DNA from: Saccharibacillus brassicae
Lineage (GTDB): Bacteria > Bacillota > Bacilli > Paenibacillales > Paenibacillaceae
Assembly (NCBI RefSeq): GCF_006542275.1
Contig: NZ_CP041217.1
Coordinates: forward strand, 2,651,501 to 2,715,500
Length of the DNA stretch: 64,000 bases
Direction: 5' to 3'
The notes below the pieces were generated by a model. It was not told the DNA's origin. It saw nothing but the letters and a program-made list of their open reading frames with translations, and did not search any database. Made by a program: the position numbers and the translations under genes. Positions 31,686-41,469 of the stretch are shown piece after piece. The first letter of the stretch is position 1. The number at the start of each line of letters is the position of its first letter.

Positions 31686-32906
31686 ATGGAGTTGAGTTCT
31701 GTTTCAATCAAAAAAGAGCGGCTGCCGCAGCTGGACACATTTCGCGCGCTGGCCATTTTGGGCGTGCTGCACGTACATGCCACCTCGCTCGCGACGGTCG
31801 AATCCGTCGAACTGAAAGCTTTTTACCTCATCAACTTTCTTAACGTCTTTTTCAGATACGGGACGCCTTCGTTTATTATGCTGAGCAGTTTCGTGCTGTT
31901 CTACAACTACTTCAACCGTCCGCTGGACGGCAAGTTGATCGGAGGATTCTACAAAAAACGGCTGCTCTACATTTTGCTGCCTTATGTGCTGTTCTCGGTC
32001 ATTTATTTCATCTATAAGATGCATGTGGCGGGAACGCTCGGAACGAGCACCGAAACGTACGGGGAGATGCTGGGCCGCTACTGGAAAAACCTGAGCGAAG
32101 GCACCGCGTACACGCATCTGTATTTCGTGTACATCAGCGTGCAGTTCTACATTTTGTTCCCGCTGATGCTGAAGCTGTTCAAGTCGTCCAAATGGTTCGT
32201 GCGCTGGGCGATTCCGATCGGACTTGTGCTGCAATGGGCGTTCGTGATCTGGAACAAATACGAATGGCAGTATCAGAGCAAAGGCAGTCTCGCGATTACA
32301 TATCTGTCTTATTACATGATCGGCGCCGTGCTGGCGATTCATTTCGACAAGGTACGGAGCTGGCTTATGAACGACCTCAACAAGCTGCGCACGAAAGCGT
32401 GGATCTGGAACGGGATTCTGTGGATCTCGTGGGCGGCGGTGGCGGGGGTGCATATCTGGTTCTACCAGCAGGTACGTCTCAACGGCCTGATCGTCGACAC
32501 GATCTGGTACGAGATCCTGTGGAATCTGCACACGATGCTGACGGCGCTTGTGCTGATGCGGGTATCGTTCGTCCTGTACCGCAAAGGGCCGAAATGGCTG
32601 ATCAAGCTGCTGACCCGGCTCGGGGAGCTGTCGTTTGCGATCTATCTCGTCCATCCGCTGATCCTCGGCTATTACCGGGATACGAAAGACTGGTTCTTCG
32701 ATCAGGTACCGATGAGTTCGATGACGTACCTGATCTGGGTGTACGGAGGGCTGGTCTGCTCGCTCGTCGTCTCCTGGATCGTTACCCAGGCCATTCTGCG
32801 CTGGATTCCGGGGGCGTGGGTGCTGCTCGGAAGCGTACCTGCGTCTTTGCGTAAAAAGAAAACGGGGCCGTCCGCGCCGGTATCGGCGACCGACCGCAAT
32901 CTGTGA
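31686..32906 (+). CDS. Membrane acyltransferase, acyltransferase-3 (OafA/WecH-like) family
   Basis: A 406-residue integral membrane protein with about ten hydrophobic helices. The N-terminal pattern RLPQLDTFRALAILGVLHVH carries the family's Arg and His (residues about 18 and 31) used in O-acyl transfer. C-terminal LSFAIYLVHPLILGYY is also typical. Such enzymes O-acetylate cell-surface polysaccharides or other envelope molecules; the substrate is unknown. The ATG at 31686 follows GGAAGGGAG; a longer frame upstream lacks a site. Single-gene unit between the hprK and his operons. Confidence 0.88.
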   Translation: MELSSVSIKKERLPQLDTFRALAILGVLHVHATSLATVESVELKAFYLINFLNVFFRYGTPSFIMLSSFVLFYNYFNRPLDGKLIGGFYKKRLLYILLPYVLFSVIYFIYKMHVAGTLGTSTETYGEMLGRYWKNLSEGTAYTHLYFVYISVQFYILFPLMLKLFKSSKWFVRWAIPIGLVLQWAFVIWNKYEWQYQSKGSLAITYLSYYMIGAVLAIHFDKVRSWLMNDLNKLRTKAWIWNGILWISWAAVAGVHIWFYQQVRLNGLIVDTIWYEILWNLHTMLTALVLMRVSFVLYRKGPKWLIKLLTRLGELSFAIYLVHPLILGYYRDTKDWFFDQVPMSSMTYLIWVYGGLVCSLVVSWIVTQAILRWIPGAWVLLGSVPASLRKKKTGPSAPVSATDRNL

Positions 32907-32949
32907 TCGATCGGAATCCCTGATCGGCCGGGTCGCGTCTCTTCTGTCG

Positions 32950-32986
32950 AAAAAGCTTTTTCCCCGATCGGGGAAAAAGCTTTTTT
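32950..32986. terminator. Perfect-palindrome terminator after the acyltransferase gene
   Basis: An exact 18-base inverted repeat (AAAAAGCTTTTTCCCCGA and its complement) with T-runs on both strands. It ends the acyltransferase gene on the forward strand and could act on the reverse strand too. Confidence 0.92.
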
Positions 32987-33022
32987 GCTGCCGCGGAGGT
33001 CGTATTTATTAGGCGTTCCTCG

Positions 33023-33052
33023 TTGACTCCAATACGGACAAAATGATAATAT
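33023..33052 (+). promoter_or_regulatory. Promoter of the histidine operon
   Basis: -35 TTGACT (33023-33028), 18-base spacer ending TGA, -10 TAATAT (33047-33052), giving a leader of about 200 bases. Confidence 0.75.
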
Positions 33053-33060
33053 AGTCGTAC

Positions 33061-33176
33061 GCTTTATTTTACTACCATGTTATCACGGTACCATAGTAAA
33101 GCATTGGGCTTTCCATTTTCCGCTATGCTGCCCGGCAGGCCGCCGACGATTGCGGTTGCCCGGCGGCGGGCTTTCC
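33061..33176 (+). promoter_or_regulatory. Structured his leader
   Basis: Two hairpins: GCTTT...ACTA with TAGTAAAGC (33061-33102), and a GC-rich stem GCCC..GCCGCCG with CGGCGGC-GGGC (33130-33171). GGGCTTTCC occurs twice (33106-33114 and 33168-33176). No T-box motif and no strong T-run are seen, so the mode of any regulation is unknown. Confidence 0.4.
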
Positions 33177-33258
33177 GATATGGTGAATATAAATAAGGGT
33201 AATGCGTAACAGGCGAGACCCGGCTGTGTACAGAGACGAACTCATAGAGGTGAATATT

Positions 33259-34443
33259 ATGTCCAAACCGAAAGGCTTTGAAAAACCGGTCGGCGTGCGC
33301 GATTATCTGCCGCGCGCGACGAGAAGGCTGCGCCGGATCGAACGCAGCGTGCTCGACTGCATGGGCCGCTGGGGCTACGACCCGATCAAGACGCCGACGA
33401 TGGAATATTACGATACGGTCGGCATCGCAAGCTCCACGCCGGATCGCAAATTGTACAAACTGCTCAACAACCGCGGACAGACACTCGTCCTGCGCTCCGA
33501 CATGACGGCGCCGATCGCGCGCGTCGCTTCGTCGCTGCTGCGCGAAGAACCGCTGCCGCTGCGGCTGTCTTATCACGCGAACGTGTTCCGCGCGATCGAA
33601 GAAGAAGCGGGCCGCGAAGCGGAATTTTTCCAGACGGGCGTCGAACTCGTCGGCGACCGTTCGCCGGAGGCGGACGCGGAAGTGATCGCGCTCGCGATCG
33701 CTTCGCTGCAGGCGGCCGGCGTCGGCACGTTCAAGTTCGCGATGGGGCATGTCGGCTTCCTGAACGGGCTGTTCGACGAAGCGCTGCCGGATCGCTCGGA
33801 CGCGCAGCAGGCGCTCAAAGAGCGGCTGCTGCATCGCGATTACGTGGGCTTCCGCGAGACGGCGGAGTCGCTCGGTCTGAAGCCCGAGCAGCAGGAAGAA
33901 CTCGAAGGGCTGCTGCGTCTGCGCGGCGGCGTCGAGGTCTGCGAGCAGGCGGCCGGGCTGAGCGGCCATACGCTTGCGCAGGAGTCGCTTGCGCATCTGC
34001 GCAGCGTCTGGGAAGCGCTGGTCGACTACGGCGTGTCGCAGCATGTCCTGATCGATCTGACGATGATCGGGGATTTCTCGTATTATACGGGCATGGTCTT
34101 TGAAGGCTACGCGGCGGAACTCGGGTTCCCGGTCTGCAGCGGCGGCCGTTACGACAATCTGCTGCGGCAGTTCGGCCGCGACGTGCCGGCTACGGGCTTC
34201 GCGCTGAAGACGACGCGCATTCTCGACGGCGTGGACGATCCGGCGGGCGAAGAAGAACGCCCGGCGCTGATCGTGTACGAAGCGAACCGGCGGGCCGAAG
34301 CATTGGCCGAAGCCGCCCGTATCCGGGCGGAAGGCGGGGCCGCGGTCACGCGCCTTGCGGCGGAGAGCGCCGGGGAAGAGAGCGAGAGCGGCCGTTACAG
34401 CCGGGTGCTGCGATTGACGGCGGAGAACGCGCCGGCGAACTGA
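33259..34443 (+). CDS. hisZ: ATP phosphoribosyltransferase regulatory subunit HisZ
   Basis: A 394-residue paralogue of histidyl-tRNA synthetase without aminoacylation function. The class II catalytic-like core is visible (motif 2 region HANVFRAIEEEAGREAEFFQ and GGRYDNLLRQFG). HisZ joins short-form HisG in a hetero-octamer, allowing feedback by histidine. The downstream hisG is the short form, so the pair is complete. ATG at 33259 follows AGAGGTG; an upstream in-frame ATG lacks a site. First gene of the his operon. C-terminal 35 residues are Ala/Glu-rich and may be flexible. Confidence 0.94.
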   Translation: MSKPKGFEKPVGVRDYLPRATRRLRRIERSVLDCMGRWGYDPIKTPTMEYYDTVGIASSTPDRKLYKLLNNRGQTLVLRSDMTAPIARVASSLLREEPLPLRLSYHANVFRAIEEEAGREAEFFQTGVELVGDRSPEADAEVIALAIASLQAAGVGTFKFAMGHVGFLNGLFDEALPDRSDAQQALKERLLHRDYVGFRETAESLGLKPEQQEELEGLLRLRGGVEVCEQAAGLSGHTLAQESLAHLRSVWEALVDYGVSQHVLIDLTMIGDFSYYTGMVFEGYAAELGFPVCSGGRYDNLLRQFGRDVPATGFALKTTRILDGVDDPAGEEERPALIVYEANRRAEALAEAARIRAEGGAAVTRLAAESAGEESESGRYSRVLRLTAENAPAN

Positions 34444-34607
34444 ACGGCGGCGACCGGCGAAGAGGGCCGCGTCATGGACGGATTCGGGCACGCATCACAG
34501 TCCGAACGGAAGCGGAAGCCGACGTGAAGGAAGTCTGAAGAAAGTCTGAAGGAATTTGAATCGAAGGAAGCCGATATAGAATCTTTTGACAAGAGGAGGA
34601 GAGAAGC

Positions 34608-35252
34608 ATGGGAGAAGTGCTGAAGGTGGCGATGCCGAAAGGGCGCATCTACAAAAAGGCCGCGCAGCTGTTCCGAGAAGCGGGCATCGTCATTCCGGAC
34701 GACGTGGACGACTCGCGCCGGCTAGTCATTCCGATTCCGGAAGCGAATATGGAGTTCATCATGGCGAAGCCGGTCGACGTGCCGACCTACGTCGAATACG
34801 GCGTGGCCGATATCGGCATCGTCGGCAAGGACGTGCTGCTCGAAGAGAACCGCGACGTATACGAACTGCTCGATCTTGGCATCGCGCGCTGCCGCATGTC
34901 GGTCATCGCGCTGCCGGACCGGCAGCCGGGTATCCATCTGCGGGTAGCGACCAAATATCCGAACGTCGCGGCGCGTTATTTCCGCGAGCAGGGCGAGCAG
35001 GTCGAAGTGATCAAGCTGAACGGCTCGATCGAGCTGGCGCCGCTGATCGGCCTGGCCGACCGGATCGTCGATATGGTCGAGACGGGGCAGACGCTCAAGG
35101 ACAACGGACTGGTGGAGCTCGAGAGCATCTTCGGCATCACGAGCCGCCTGATCGCGAACCGGGTCAGCTACCGGATGAAGAACGACGCGATCCAGCAGCT
35201 GTGCGACAAGCTGGAAAAGGTCATGCCGGGCGCCGGCGCGGCAAAAGTCTAA
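34608..35252 (+). CDS. hisG: ATP phosphoribosyltransferase catalytic subunit (short form)
   Basis: A 214-residue enzyme catalysing the first step of histidine synthesis, ATP plus PRPP to phosphoribosyl-ATP. It begins [14 protein letters not shown] and carries the PRPP-binding block [17 protein letters not shown]. It lacks the C-terminal regulatory domain of long HisG, hence the need for HisZ. A purine-rich 164-base gap separates it from hisZ; the ATG has AGGAGGAG. Confidence 0.96.
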   Translation: MGEVLKVAMPKGRIYKKAAQLFREAGIVIPDDVDDSRRLVIPIPEANMEFIMAKPVDVPTYVEYGVADIGIVGKDVLLEENRDVYELLDLGIARCRMSVIALPDRQPGIHLRVATKYPNVAARYFREQGEQVEVIKLNGSIELAPLIGLADRIVDMVETGQTLKDNGLVELESIFGITSRLIANRVSYRMKNDAIQQLCDKLEKVMPGAGAAKV

Positions 35253-35359
35253 CACGGTCGCCGGGGACGGGACGCTGCGTCGCGCTGCGCTGCGTGAAAG
35301 TGTACGCGGAGACTCTGCCCGACCCCGGACCCTGATTACAAGAAGCGGGAGGAACCCCC

Positions 35360-36661
35360 ATGAAGATCGTACAAGCGGCACAGTTCGATCTGCGCCGGGA
35401 CGTGGAATACGGCTCGGAAGAGCAGGTCGCGATCGTCAAGCGGATCGTCGGCGACATCAAGGCGGAAGGCGACGCGGCGCTGCTGCGCTACACCGAGAGC
35501 CTGGACCACACGAAGCTCGAAGCTTCGCAGCTGCGCGTCACGGACGCGGAGCTGCAGGCGGCCTACAGCCGCGTCGAGCCGTCCTTTATCGAAGCGATCG
35601 CGGCCGCGGCCGCGAATATCCGCGCTTTCCACGAACGGCAGAAGCGCAATTCCTGGATGGACCTGCAGCCGGACGGCAGCCTGCTGGGACAGATCATCCG
35701 GCCGCTGCGCCGGGTGGGCGTCTACGTACCGGGCGGCAAAGCCGCCTATCCGTCTTCCGTGCTGATGAACGTCATTCCCGCCCAGGTGGCGGGCGTGCCG
35801 GAGATCGTCATGGTCACGCCGCCGGCAACGGGCGGCCGCGAAGGGATCGATCCGTACATTCTCGTCGCGGCGGCGGAAGCCGGCGTGAACGAGATGTACC
35901 GCGTCGGCGGCGCGCAGGCGATCGCGGCGCTCGCCTACGGCACGGACAGCATCGAGCGGGTCGACAAGATCTGCGGGCCCGGCAATATCTATGTCGCGCT
36001 GGCCAAGCGCGAAGTGTACGGGCTGGTCGATATCGACAGCCTGGCCGGACCGAGCGAGATCGTCGTCCTCGCGGACGAGACCGCCGACCCGGAATACGTG
36101 GCGGCCGACCTGCTGTCGCAGGCGGAGCACGACGAACTGGCTTCGGCCATTCTCGTGACGACGTCGGAACGCGTGGCGGAATACGTCTCCGCCGAGGTGG
36201 AGCGGCAGCTGTCGCTGCTGCCGCGCGAGAACATCGCGCGGGCTTCGATCGAGAACTACGGCGCGATCATCGTGACCGGGAGCCTCGAAGAAGGCATCGC
36301 CGTCGTGAACCGGCTGGCGCCGGAACATCTGGAAGTGATGGTGCAGAATCCGGTCGACTGCCTGGGCCTGATCGAGAACGCGGGCGCGATTTTCCTCGGT
36401 CCGTACAGTTCCGAGCCGGTCGGCGATTACTTCGCCGGGCCGAACCATATTATTCCGACGAACGGCACGGCGCGCTTCGCTTCGCCGGTCGACGTGGACG
36501 ATTTTATCAAAAAATCGAGTCTGATCCAATACAGCAAGCAGGCGCTGCTCGCCAATGCCGCAACGATCATGGAGCTGGCACGCCGGGAAGGGCTGGAAGG
36601 CCACGCGCGCGCGATCGAAGTTCGGGTGAACAAGGAAGGCGCGGCGCGCCGGGCAGACTGA
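35360..36661 (+). CDS. hisD: Histidinol dehydrogenase
   Basis: A 433-residue zinc, NAD-dependent enzyme carrying out the last two oxidations, histidinol to histidine. Family blocks: GVYVPGGKAAYPSSVLMNVI, DKICGPGNIYVALAKREVYG, AGPSEIVVLADETADPEYVA, LLSQAEHDELASAIL and GPNHIIPTNGTARFASPVDV, which include the zinc ligands (Gln, His, Asp, His). GGGAGG precedes the ATG. Fourth operon function in the usual Bacillus order. Confidence 0.97.
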   Translation: MKIVQAAQFDLRRDVEYGSEEQVAIVKRIVGDIKAEGDAALLRYTESLDHTKLEASQLRVTDAELQAAYSRVEPSFIEAIAAAAANIRAFHERQKRNSWMDLQPDGSLLGQIIRPLRRVGVYVPGGKAAYPSSVLMNVIPAQVAGVPEIVMVTPPATGGREGIDPYILVAAAEAGVNEMYRVGGAQAIAALAYGTDSIERVDKICGPGNIYVALAKREVYGLVDIDSLAGPSEIVVLADETADPEYVAADLLSQAEHDELASAILVTTSERVAEYVSAEVERQLSLLPRENIARASIENYGAIIVTGSLEEGIAVVNRLAPEHLEVMVQNPVDCLGLIENAGAIFLGPYSSEPVGDYFAGPNHIIPTNGTARFASPVDVDDFIKKSSLIQYSKQALLANAATIMELARREGLEGHARAIEVRVNKEGAARRAD

Positions 36662-36734
36662 TCACACGGACGCCGCGCCGCCTGGCGGAACGCGGCGGGC
36701 CGAATTCAACAGACGAGAAAGCGGGGCAACAGGG

Positions 36735-37343
36735 ATGACGGAAGCCAATCAGGCAGGGGCGCGCAGCGCAAGCATCGCGCGCAAGACGAACGAGACGGAT
36801 ATCAAGCTGTCGTTCGGAATCGACGGAACCGGCGTATCGGAAATTTCGACGGGGGTTCCTTTTCTCAACCATATGCTCGACCTGTTCGCGAAGCACGGCC
36901 AATTCGACCTGAACGTCGACGCGGACGGCGATATCGACATCGACGACCACCACACGGTCGAAGACATCGGCATCTGCCTGGGCGGGACGCTGCTGGAATC
37001 GCTTGGCGACAAGCGCGGCATCAAGCGCTACGCCAGCGTGTTCGTTCCGATGGACGAAGCGCTTGCGCAGGTCATCATCGACGTAAGCGGACGCCCGCAC
37101 TTCGAGTACCGCGCGGAGTATCCGTCCAATCTCGTCGGCACTTTTTCCACCGAGATGGTGCATGAATTCCTGTGGAAGTTCGCGCTGGAATCGCGTATCA
37201 CGCTGCACGTCATCGTGCACTACGGCCGCAATACGCACCATATGATCGAAGCGGTGTTCAAGGCGCTCGGCCGCGCGCTCGACGAAGCGACATCGATCGA
37301 TCCGCGCGTGACCGGGGTGCCGTCGACGAAGGGAGTGCTGTAA
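36735..37343 (+). CDS. hisB: Imidazoleglycerol-phosphate dehydratase
   Basis: A 202-residue manganese enzyme converting imidazole glycerol phosphate to imidazole acetol phosphate. Metal-binding blocks: DIDDHHTVEDIGI and YGRNTHHMIEAVFKALG, plus VPFLNHMLDLFAKHG. It is the monofunctional form; there is no fused histidinol phosphatase, and that step is supplied by hisJ downstream. One base separates its stop from hisH. Confidence 0.96.
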   Translation: MTEANQAGARSASIARKTNETDIKLSFGIDGTGVSEISTGVPFLNHMLDLFAKHGQFDLNVDADGDIDIDDHHTVEDIGICLGGTLLESLGDKRGIKRYASVFVPMDEALAQVIIDVSGRPHFEYRAEYPSNLVGTFSTEMVHEFLWKFALESRITLHVIVHYGRNTHHMIEAVFKALGRALDEATSIDPRVTGVPSTKGVL

Positions 37344-37344
37344 C

Positions 37345-37971
37345 ATGACCGTCGCGATCGTCGACTACGGCATGGGCAATCTGCACAGCGTGAGCAAAGC
37401 GGTGGAGCGGCTCGGCTACGAATACCTGATCACCGGCGACGAAGTCGAGATCATGCGGGCTTCCAGCGTGCTGCTGCCCGGAGTGGGCGCGTTCGGCGAC
37501 GCGATGAGCCATCTGCGCGACACCGGCCTTGACCTCGTCATGCGCCGCGCCGCGGGCGAAGGCCGTCCGCTGCTCGGCATCTGCCTCGGCATGCAGCTTC
37601 TGTTCGACGGAAGCGAAGAGCACGGCGACCACGAAGGGCTCGGGCTGCTGCCGGGGCGCGCGGTCCGGTTCCCGAGCGGAGAGCTCAAAGTGCCGCATAT
37701 GGGCTGGAACCGGCTGGACTTCACGCGCGGCGGCGAGCCGCTGCTCGGCGGGCTGGAAGAAGGGCACGTCTACTTCGTCCATTCGTACCACGTGGAGCTG
37801 GGCGAGCCGGGCGACCTGATCGCGTCGGCGGACTACGGGCTGCCGGTCACGGCGATCGTGGGCCGGGAGAACGTCTACGGCATGCAGTTCCATCCGGAGA
37901 AAAGCGGGGAGCTGGGCATGAACCTGCTGCGCAATTTCCTGAAGCTGTCCGAAGGATCGGGCAGGTTCTGA
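37345..37971 (+). CDS. hisH: Imidazole glycerol phosphate synthase, glutaminase subunit HisH
   Basis: A 208-residue class I glutamine amidotransferase that passes ammonia to HisF. Nucleophile Cys80 in GICLGMQLLFDGSEEH, and the His/Glu of the triad in GMQFHPEKSG. Starts at ATG directly after hisB; its ribosome binding site (AAGGGAG) lies in the hisB 3' end. Confidence 0.96.
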   Translation: MTVAIVDYGMGNLHSVSKAVERLGYEYLITGDEVEIMRASSVLLPGVGAFGDAMSHLRDTGLDLVMRRAAGEGRPLLGICLGMQLLFDGSEEHGDHEGLGLLPGRAVRFPSGELKVPHMGWNRLDFTRGGEPLLGGLEEGHVYFVHSYHVELGEPGDLIASADYGLPVTAIVGRENVYGMQFHPEKSGELGMNLLRNFLKLSEGSGRF

Positions 37972-38019
37972 GCGGACAAGCGGTTTGACAAGCATATGGA
38001 GGAAAAAGGAGAGCTGACG

Positions 38020-38754
38020 ATGACGGCATTTACGATCTATCCGGCAATCGATATTCGCGGCGGCAAATGCGTGCGGCTGCTGCAGGGCGATTACGACCAG
38101 GAAACGGTGTTCAACGAAAGCCCGCTCGAAGCGGCGAAGCAGTGGGCAGATCTCGGCGGCCCGTACATCCATCTGGTCGACCTTGACGGAGCCAAAGCGG
38201 GCCGTCCGGTCAATCATGAGCTGATCGGCAGTATCGCTTCGGCGCTGAACGTGCCGGTGCAGGTCGGCGGCGGCCTGCGTACGTTCGAAGACGTGCGCCT
38301 GCTGCTGTCGCTTGGCGTGAGCCGGGTCATTCTGGGCACGGCGGCGATCGAAGACAAGGCATTCACGGAAAAAGTGCTGGCCGAATACGGCGACCGCGCG
38401 GCGATCGGAATCGACGCGAGAAACGGCTTCGTGGCGACGAGAGGGTGGCTTACGACGTCCGAAGTGCGCGCGGAAGACCTGGCGAAGGAATTGGCGGCCA
38501 AAGGCGCGGAAACGTTCATCTTCACCGACATTTCGCGCGACGGCATGATGCAGGGGCCGAACGTGGAAGCGATCCTGAGTCTGGCCAAAGCGTCGGGCAA
38601 AACGGTGATCGCGTCGGGCGGCGTGAGCGTGCAGGCCGATCTGGAGCGCCTTGCGGCGCACACGGCGGACGGCATCGGCGGAGCGATCGTCGGCAAAGCG
38701 CTGTATACGGGCAGCATCGACCTGGCGGCGGCGCTGCAGGCGGTCGGGCGTTAA
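38020..38754 (+). CDS. hisA: ProFAR isomerase HisA
   Basis: A 244-residue TIM barrel that isomerises ProFAR to PRFAR. N-terminal Asp in [17 protein letters not shown] and second-half [14 protein letters not shown] are the catalytic regions; VQVGGGLRT and IASGGVS form the phosphate sites. ATG at 38020 is preferred because AAAGGAGAG lies nine bases before it; an ATG eight codons earlier is part of that region. Confidence 0.96.
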   Translation: MTAFTIYPAIDIRGGKCVRLLQGDYDQETVFNESPLEAAKQWADLGGPYIHLVDLDGAKAGRPVNHELIGSIASALNVPVQVGGGLRTFEDVRLLLSLGVSRVILGTAAIEDKAFTEKVLAEYGDRAAIGIDARNGFVATRGWLTTSEVRAEDLAKELAAKGAETFIFTDISRDGMMQGPNVEAILSLAKASGKTVIASGGVSVQADLERLAAHTADGIGGAIVGKALYTGSIDLAAALQAVGR

Positions 38755-38815
38755 GCGGACCGGCATTCAAGCGGATTCGCATGTAAAAAGAACGGGAGTC
38801 GAAAGGAGGAGCCGT

Positions 38816-39574
38816 ATGCTCGCGAAACGAATCATTCCGTGTCTGGACGTCAAGGACGGGCGCGTGGTCAAAGGAGTTAATTTCGTCAATCTGCGCGATG
38901 CCGGCGATCCGGTCGAACTGGCTTCGGTCTACGACCGGGAAGGCGCGGACGAACTCGTCTTCCTCGATATTTCGGCGTCGGTCGAAGGACGGGCCACGAT
39001 GGTCGAGGTCGTGCGCCAGACGGCGGGAGAGATTACGATTCCGTTCACGGTCGGAGGCGGCATCTCGCAGGTGGATGACATGAAGCGTATTCTGCGCGCG
39101 GGCGCCGACAAGACGGCGGTCAACACGGCGGCGGTCCTGCGTCCCGAACTGATCGCCGAAGGCGCGCGGCGCTTCGGCTCGCAGTGTATCGTGCTGGCGG
39201 TCGACGCCAAGTACAACGCGGAGTGGGAAGAATGGGAAGTGTACACGCACGGCGGACGCAAGCCGACCGGCATCCGTGCGCTGGAATGGGTGCGGCGCGC
39301 CGAATCGCTCGGAGCGGGCGAGATCCTGCTGACGAGCATGGACGCGGACGGCACCAAAGACGGCTTCGACCTCAAGCTGACGCGCGCGGTCTGCCGCGAA
39401 GTGTCGGTGCCGGTCATCGCCTCGGGCGGAGCGGGCACCTCGGAGCATTTCTACGACGTGTTCACGGAAGGAACGGCGGACGCGGGACTTGCGGCGACCA
39501 TTTTCCATTACAAAGAAATCGCGATTCCGGACTTGAAGAATCAATTGAAGCAAAAAGGAGTCGAAATCAGATGA
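38816..39574 (+). CDS. hisF: Imidazole glycerol phosphate synthase, cyclase subunit HisF
   Basis: A 252-residue TIM barrel that uses ammonia from HisH to close the imidazole ring. Catalytic Asp residues in [19 protein letters not shown] and [15 protein letters not shown]; phosphate sites FTVGGGIS and IASGGAGT. Strong AAAGGAGGA site before ATG 38816. A longer in-frame extension that overlaps hisA is not credible. The stop overlaps the start of hisIE by four bases. Confidence 0.96.
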   Translation: MLAKRIIPCLDVKDGRVVKGVNFVNLRDAGDPVELASVYDREGADELVFLDISASVEGRATMVEVVRQTAGEITIPFTVGGGISQVDDMKRILRAGADKTAVNTAAVLRPELIAEGARRFGSQCIVLAVDAKYNAEWEEWEVYTHGGRKPTGIRALEWVRRAESLGAGEILLTSMDADGTKDGFDLKLTRAVCREVSVPVIASGGAGTSEHFYDVFTEGTADAGLAATIFHYKEIAIPDLKNQLKQKGVEIR

Positions 39575-40353
39575 ATAGAGAAAACGATGTGACCCTTGCG
39601 CCCGGGCAGTTTGCGGCGCAGGTCAAATGGGACGCGCAGGGGCTGGCTCCGGCGATCGTGCAGGACGCGCACAGCAAGGAAGTGCTGACGCTCGCCTACA
39701 TGAACGAAGAATCGCTGCGCCGCTCGATCGAAGAAGGCGAGACGTGGTTCTGGAGCCGTTCGCGGCAGGAATTTTGGCACAAAGGCGCGACTTCGGGCAA
39801 TGTGCAGCGGATCGTCTCGCTGAGCTACGATTGCGACGGCGACGCGCTGCTGGTCGGCGTCATTCCGGCCGGACCGGCTTGCCACACGGGACGGGTAAGC
39901 TGCTTCTTCAACAAGGCGGAGCTTGCGGGCGGAGCGGCGGAAACGGGCGTGATCGACGCGGCCGGCGCCGGTGCGGAAAGCGAGCGCGTGCTCGGTTCGG
40001 AGCCGGAATTCGCGCAGACGTCGGCGGCTTCTGCCGGAGCGCAGGAGTCGGCCGGACGTTTCGACGTGCTGGGCGAACTGGAAGGCATCATCGCCGAACG
40101 CGACCGCGAACGGCCGGAAGGCGCGTACACGACGTATTTGTTCGAAAAAGGGATCGACAAGATTCTCAAAAAAGTCGGCGAAGAAACGGCGGAATCGATC
40201 ATCGCGGCCAAAAACGGCGACAATGCCGAACTGCGCCTCGAAGTGAGCGACCTGATCTATCACCTGCTCGTGCTGCTGCAGGAGCGCAAGCTTCCGCTGG
40301 ACGAGATCATGGACGAGCTGGCGCGCCGGCACGAACGTCCGCGCCGCGACTGA
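39571..40353 (+). CDS. hisI: Bifunctional PRA-CH/PRA-PH enzyme HisIE
   Basis: A 260-residue fusion. N-terminal PRA-CH domain (about 1-115) with [28 protein letters not shown] and [13 protein letters not shown] holding metal ligands; C-terminal PRA-PH domain (about 165-255) with [20 protein letters not shown] and [18 protein letters not shown]. Carries steps three and two of histidine synthesis. The joining segment (about 115-165) is an Ala/Glu/Ser-rich, poorly structured insert longer than the usual linker. AAAAGGAG lies within the hisF end. Confidence 0.95.
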   Translation: MNRENDVTLAPGQFAAQVKWDAQGLAPAIVQDAHSKEVLTLAYMNEESLRRSIEEGETWFWSRSRQEFWHKGATSGNVQRIVSLSYDCDGDALLVGVIPAGPACHTGRVSCFFNKAELAGGAAETGVIDAAGAGAESERVLGSEPEFAQTSAASAGAQESAGRFDVLGELEGIIAERDRERPEGAYTTYLFEKGIDKILKKVGEETAESIIAAKNGDNAELRLEVSDLIYHLLVLLQERKLPLDEIMDELARRHERPRRD

Positions 40354-40499
40354 CCGGAATCGCCCAGACGCTTCGGGCCCGAAGCGAAGCCGGACGGCGA
40401 TCCGCAGCCGGGCAGGCATGTGGATCACAACGGCGGACACCCGGCAGACGGCCGGTGCGGTCCGCTTTTTCTATCGGACAAGTGAGAGGAGAAAATCTG

Positions 40500-41324
40500 A
40501 TGCTCATCGATTACCATACGCACCACGAGCGGTGCGGTCATGCCGTCGGCACGCTGGAGCAGTACGTGCTGCGCGGCATCGAGCTCGGCCTGGGACAGCT
40601 CGGTTTGTCCGACCATATGCCGCTGCTCCATGTCGACCCGGCCCGCTACTATCCGGAGATGGCCATGCCGATGGACGAGCTGCCTCGCTACGTCGAGGAA
40701 GTGCTGGCGCTCAAGCAGAAATACCGGGATCGTATCGATATCAGGCTGGGACTCGAAGGCGATTACATCCAAGGCTTCGAGAACGAGATCAAGGCTATCG
40801 TCGACGCCTATCCGTGGGATTACGTCATCGGCTCGGTGCATTTCCTCGGCGAATGGGACGTCACCGATTTTCGGCAGACGGCCGGCTGGGAAGGGCGCGA
40901 TCCGCTGGACGTCTACCGGACGTATTACGACGCGGTCGGACGCGCGGCGGAGACCGGCTTCTACGATATCGTCGGCCATTTCGACGTGATCAAGCGTTTC
41001 GGCTACGGCCCCGCGCCGGAGCAGGCCGCGGAGCGGGAAGCGGCCGAGAACGAAGCGCTGCGCCGGATTGCGGACAGCGGCATCGCGATGGAGCTGAACG
41101 CTTCCGGCCTGACCAAGCCCTGCGCGGAGATGTTTCCTGCGGAAGGGCTGCTGCGCCGCGCGCTTGCGCTCGGCATTCCGCTGACGCTCGGGTCCGACGC
41201 GCATGATCCGGCGAAGCTGTCCGAGAATCTGGACAAGGCCCGTACGCAGCTGCTTGCGCTCGGCGTGCGCGAGGTGGCGACGTTCGATCGCCGTAGGCGG
41301 ACGATGATCGCTTTAACGGAATAA
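40500..41324 (+). CDS. hisJ: Histidinol-phosphatase, PHP family (HisJ/HisK type)
   Basis: A 274-residue PHP-domain metal phosphatase that removes phosphate from L-histidinol phosphate. N-terminal metal motif DYHTHHERCGHA (4-15), GLSDHMP, GLEGDYI, SVHFLG, VGHFDVIKRFG and the C-terminal GSDAHDP supply the trinuclear metal ligands. It fills the step missing because HisB is monofunctional. GAGAGGAG precedes the ATG. Last gene of the his operon; hisC is not in this window. Confidence 0.93.
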   Translation: MLIDYHTHHERCGHAVGTLEQYVLRGIELGLGQLGLSDHMPLLHVDPARYYPEMAMPMDELPRYVEEVLALKQKYRDRIDIRLGLEGDYIQGFENEIKAIVDAYPWDYVIGSVHFLGEWDVTDFRQTAGWEGRDPLDVYRTYYDAVGRAAETGFYDIVGHFDVIKRFGYGPAPEQAAEREAAENEALRRIADSGIAMELNASGLTKPCAEMFPAEGLLRRALALGIPLTLGSDAHDPAKLSENLDKARTQLLALGVREVATFDRRRRTMIALTE

Positions 41325-41331
41325 AAAGCGG

Positions 41332-41360
41332 GAGACGCCGTTTTCGGCGTCTCTTTGCTT
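41332..41360 (+). terminator. Terminator of the his operon
   Basis: Stem GAGACGCCG with CGGCGTCTC, TTTT loop, extended by outer AAAGC/GCTTT pairing, then T-rich sequence. Confidence 0.9.
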
Positions 41361-41387
41361 TTGCCGCTCCGGCGATTGGGGTATAAT
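41361..41387 (+). promoter_or_regulatory. Promoter of prs
   Basis: TATAAT at 41382-41387 with TTGCCG 15 bases upstream (or TTTTGC at 17). The -35 is imperfect. Confidence 0.5.
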
Positions 41388-41469
41388 CAAGGCAAGTCCA
41401 AGGAACACTTTATCGATTCGCGGAGCAAGTCCTACGCGGTATACACAAAATAAGATTCGGGAGGGTGCC

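Noticed and set aside
33061-33258. T-box riboswitch upstream of hisZ
   Set aside because: The conserved T-box antiterminator sequence and a terminator with a T-run are missing.
34586-35335. 249-codon frame overlapping hisG
   Set aside because: It is the +1 shadow of hisG with Arg/Gly-rich composition; hisG itself has the family motifs.
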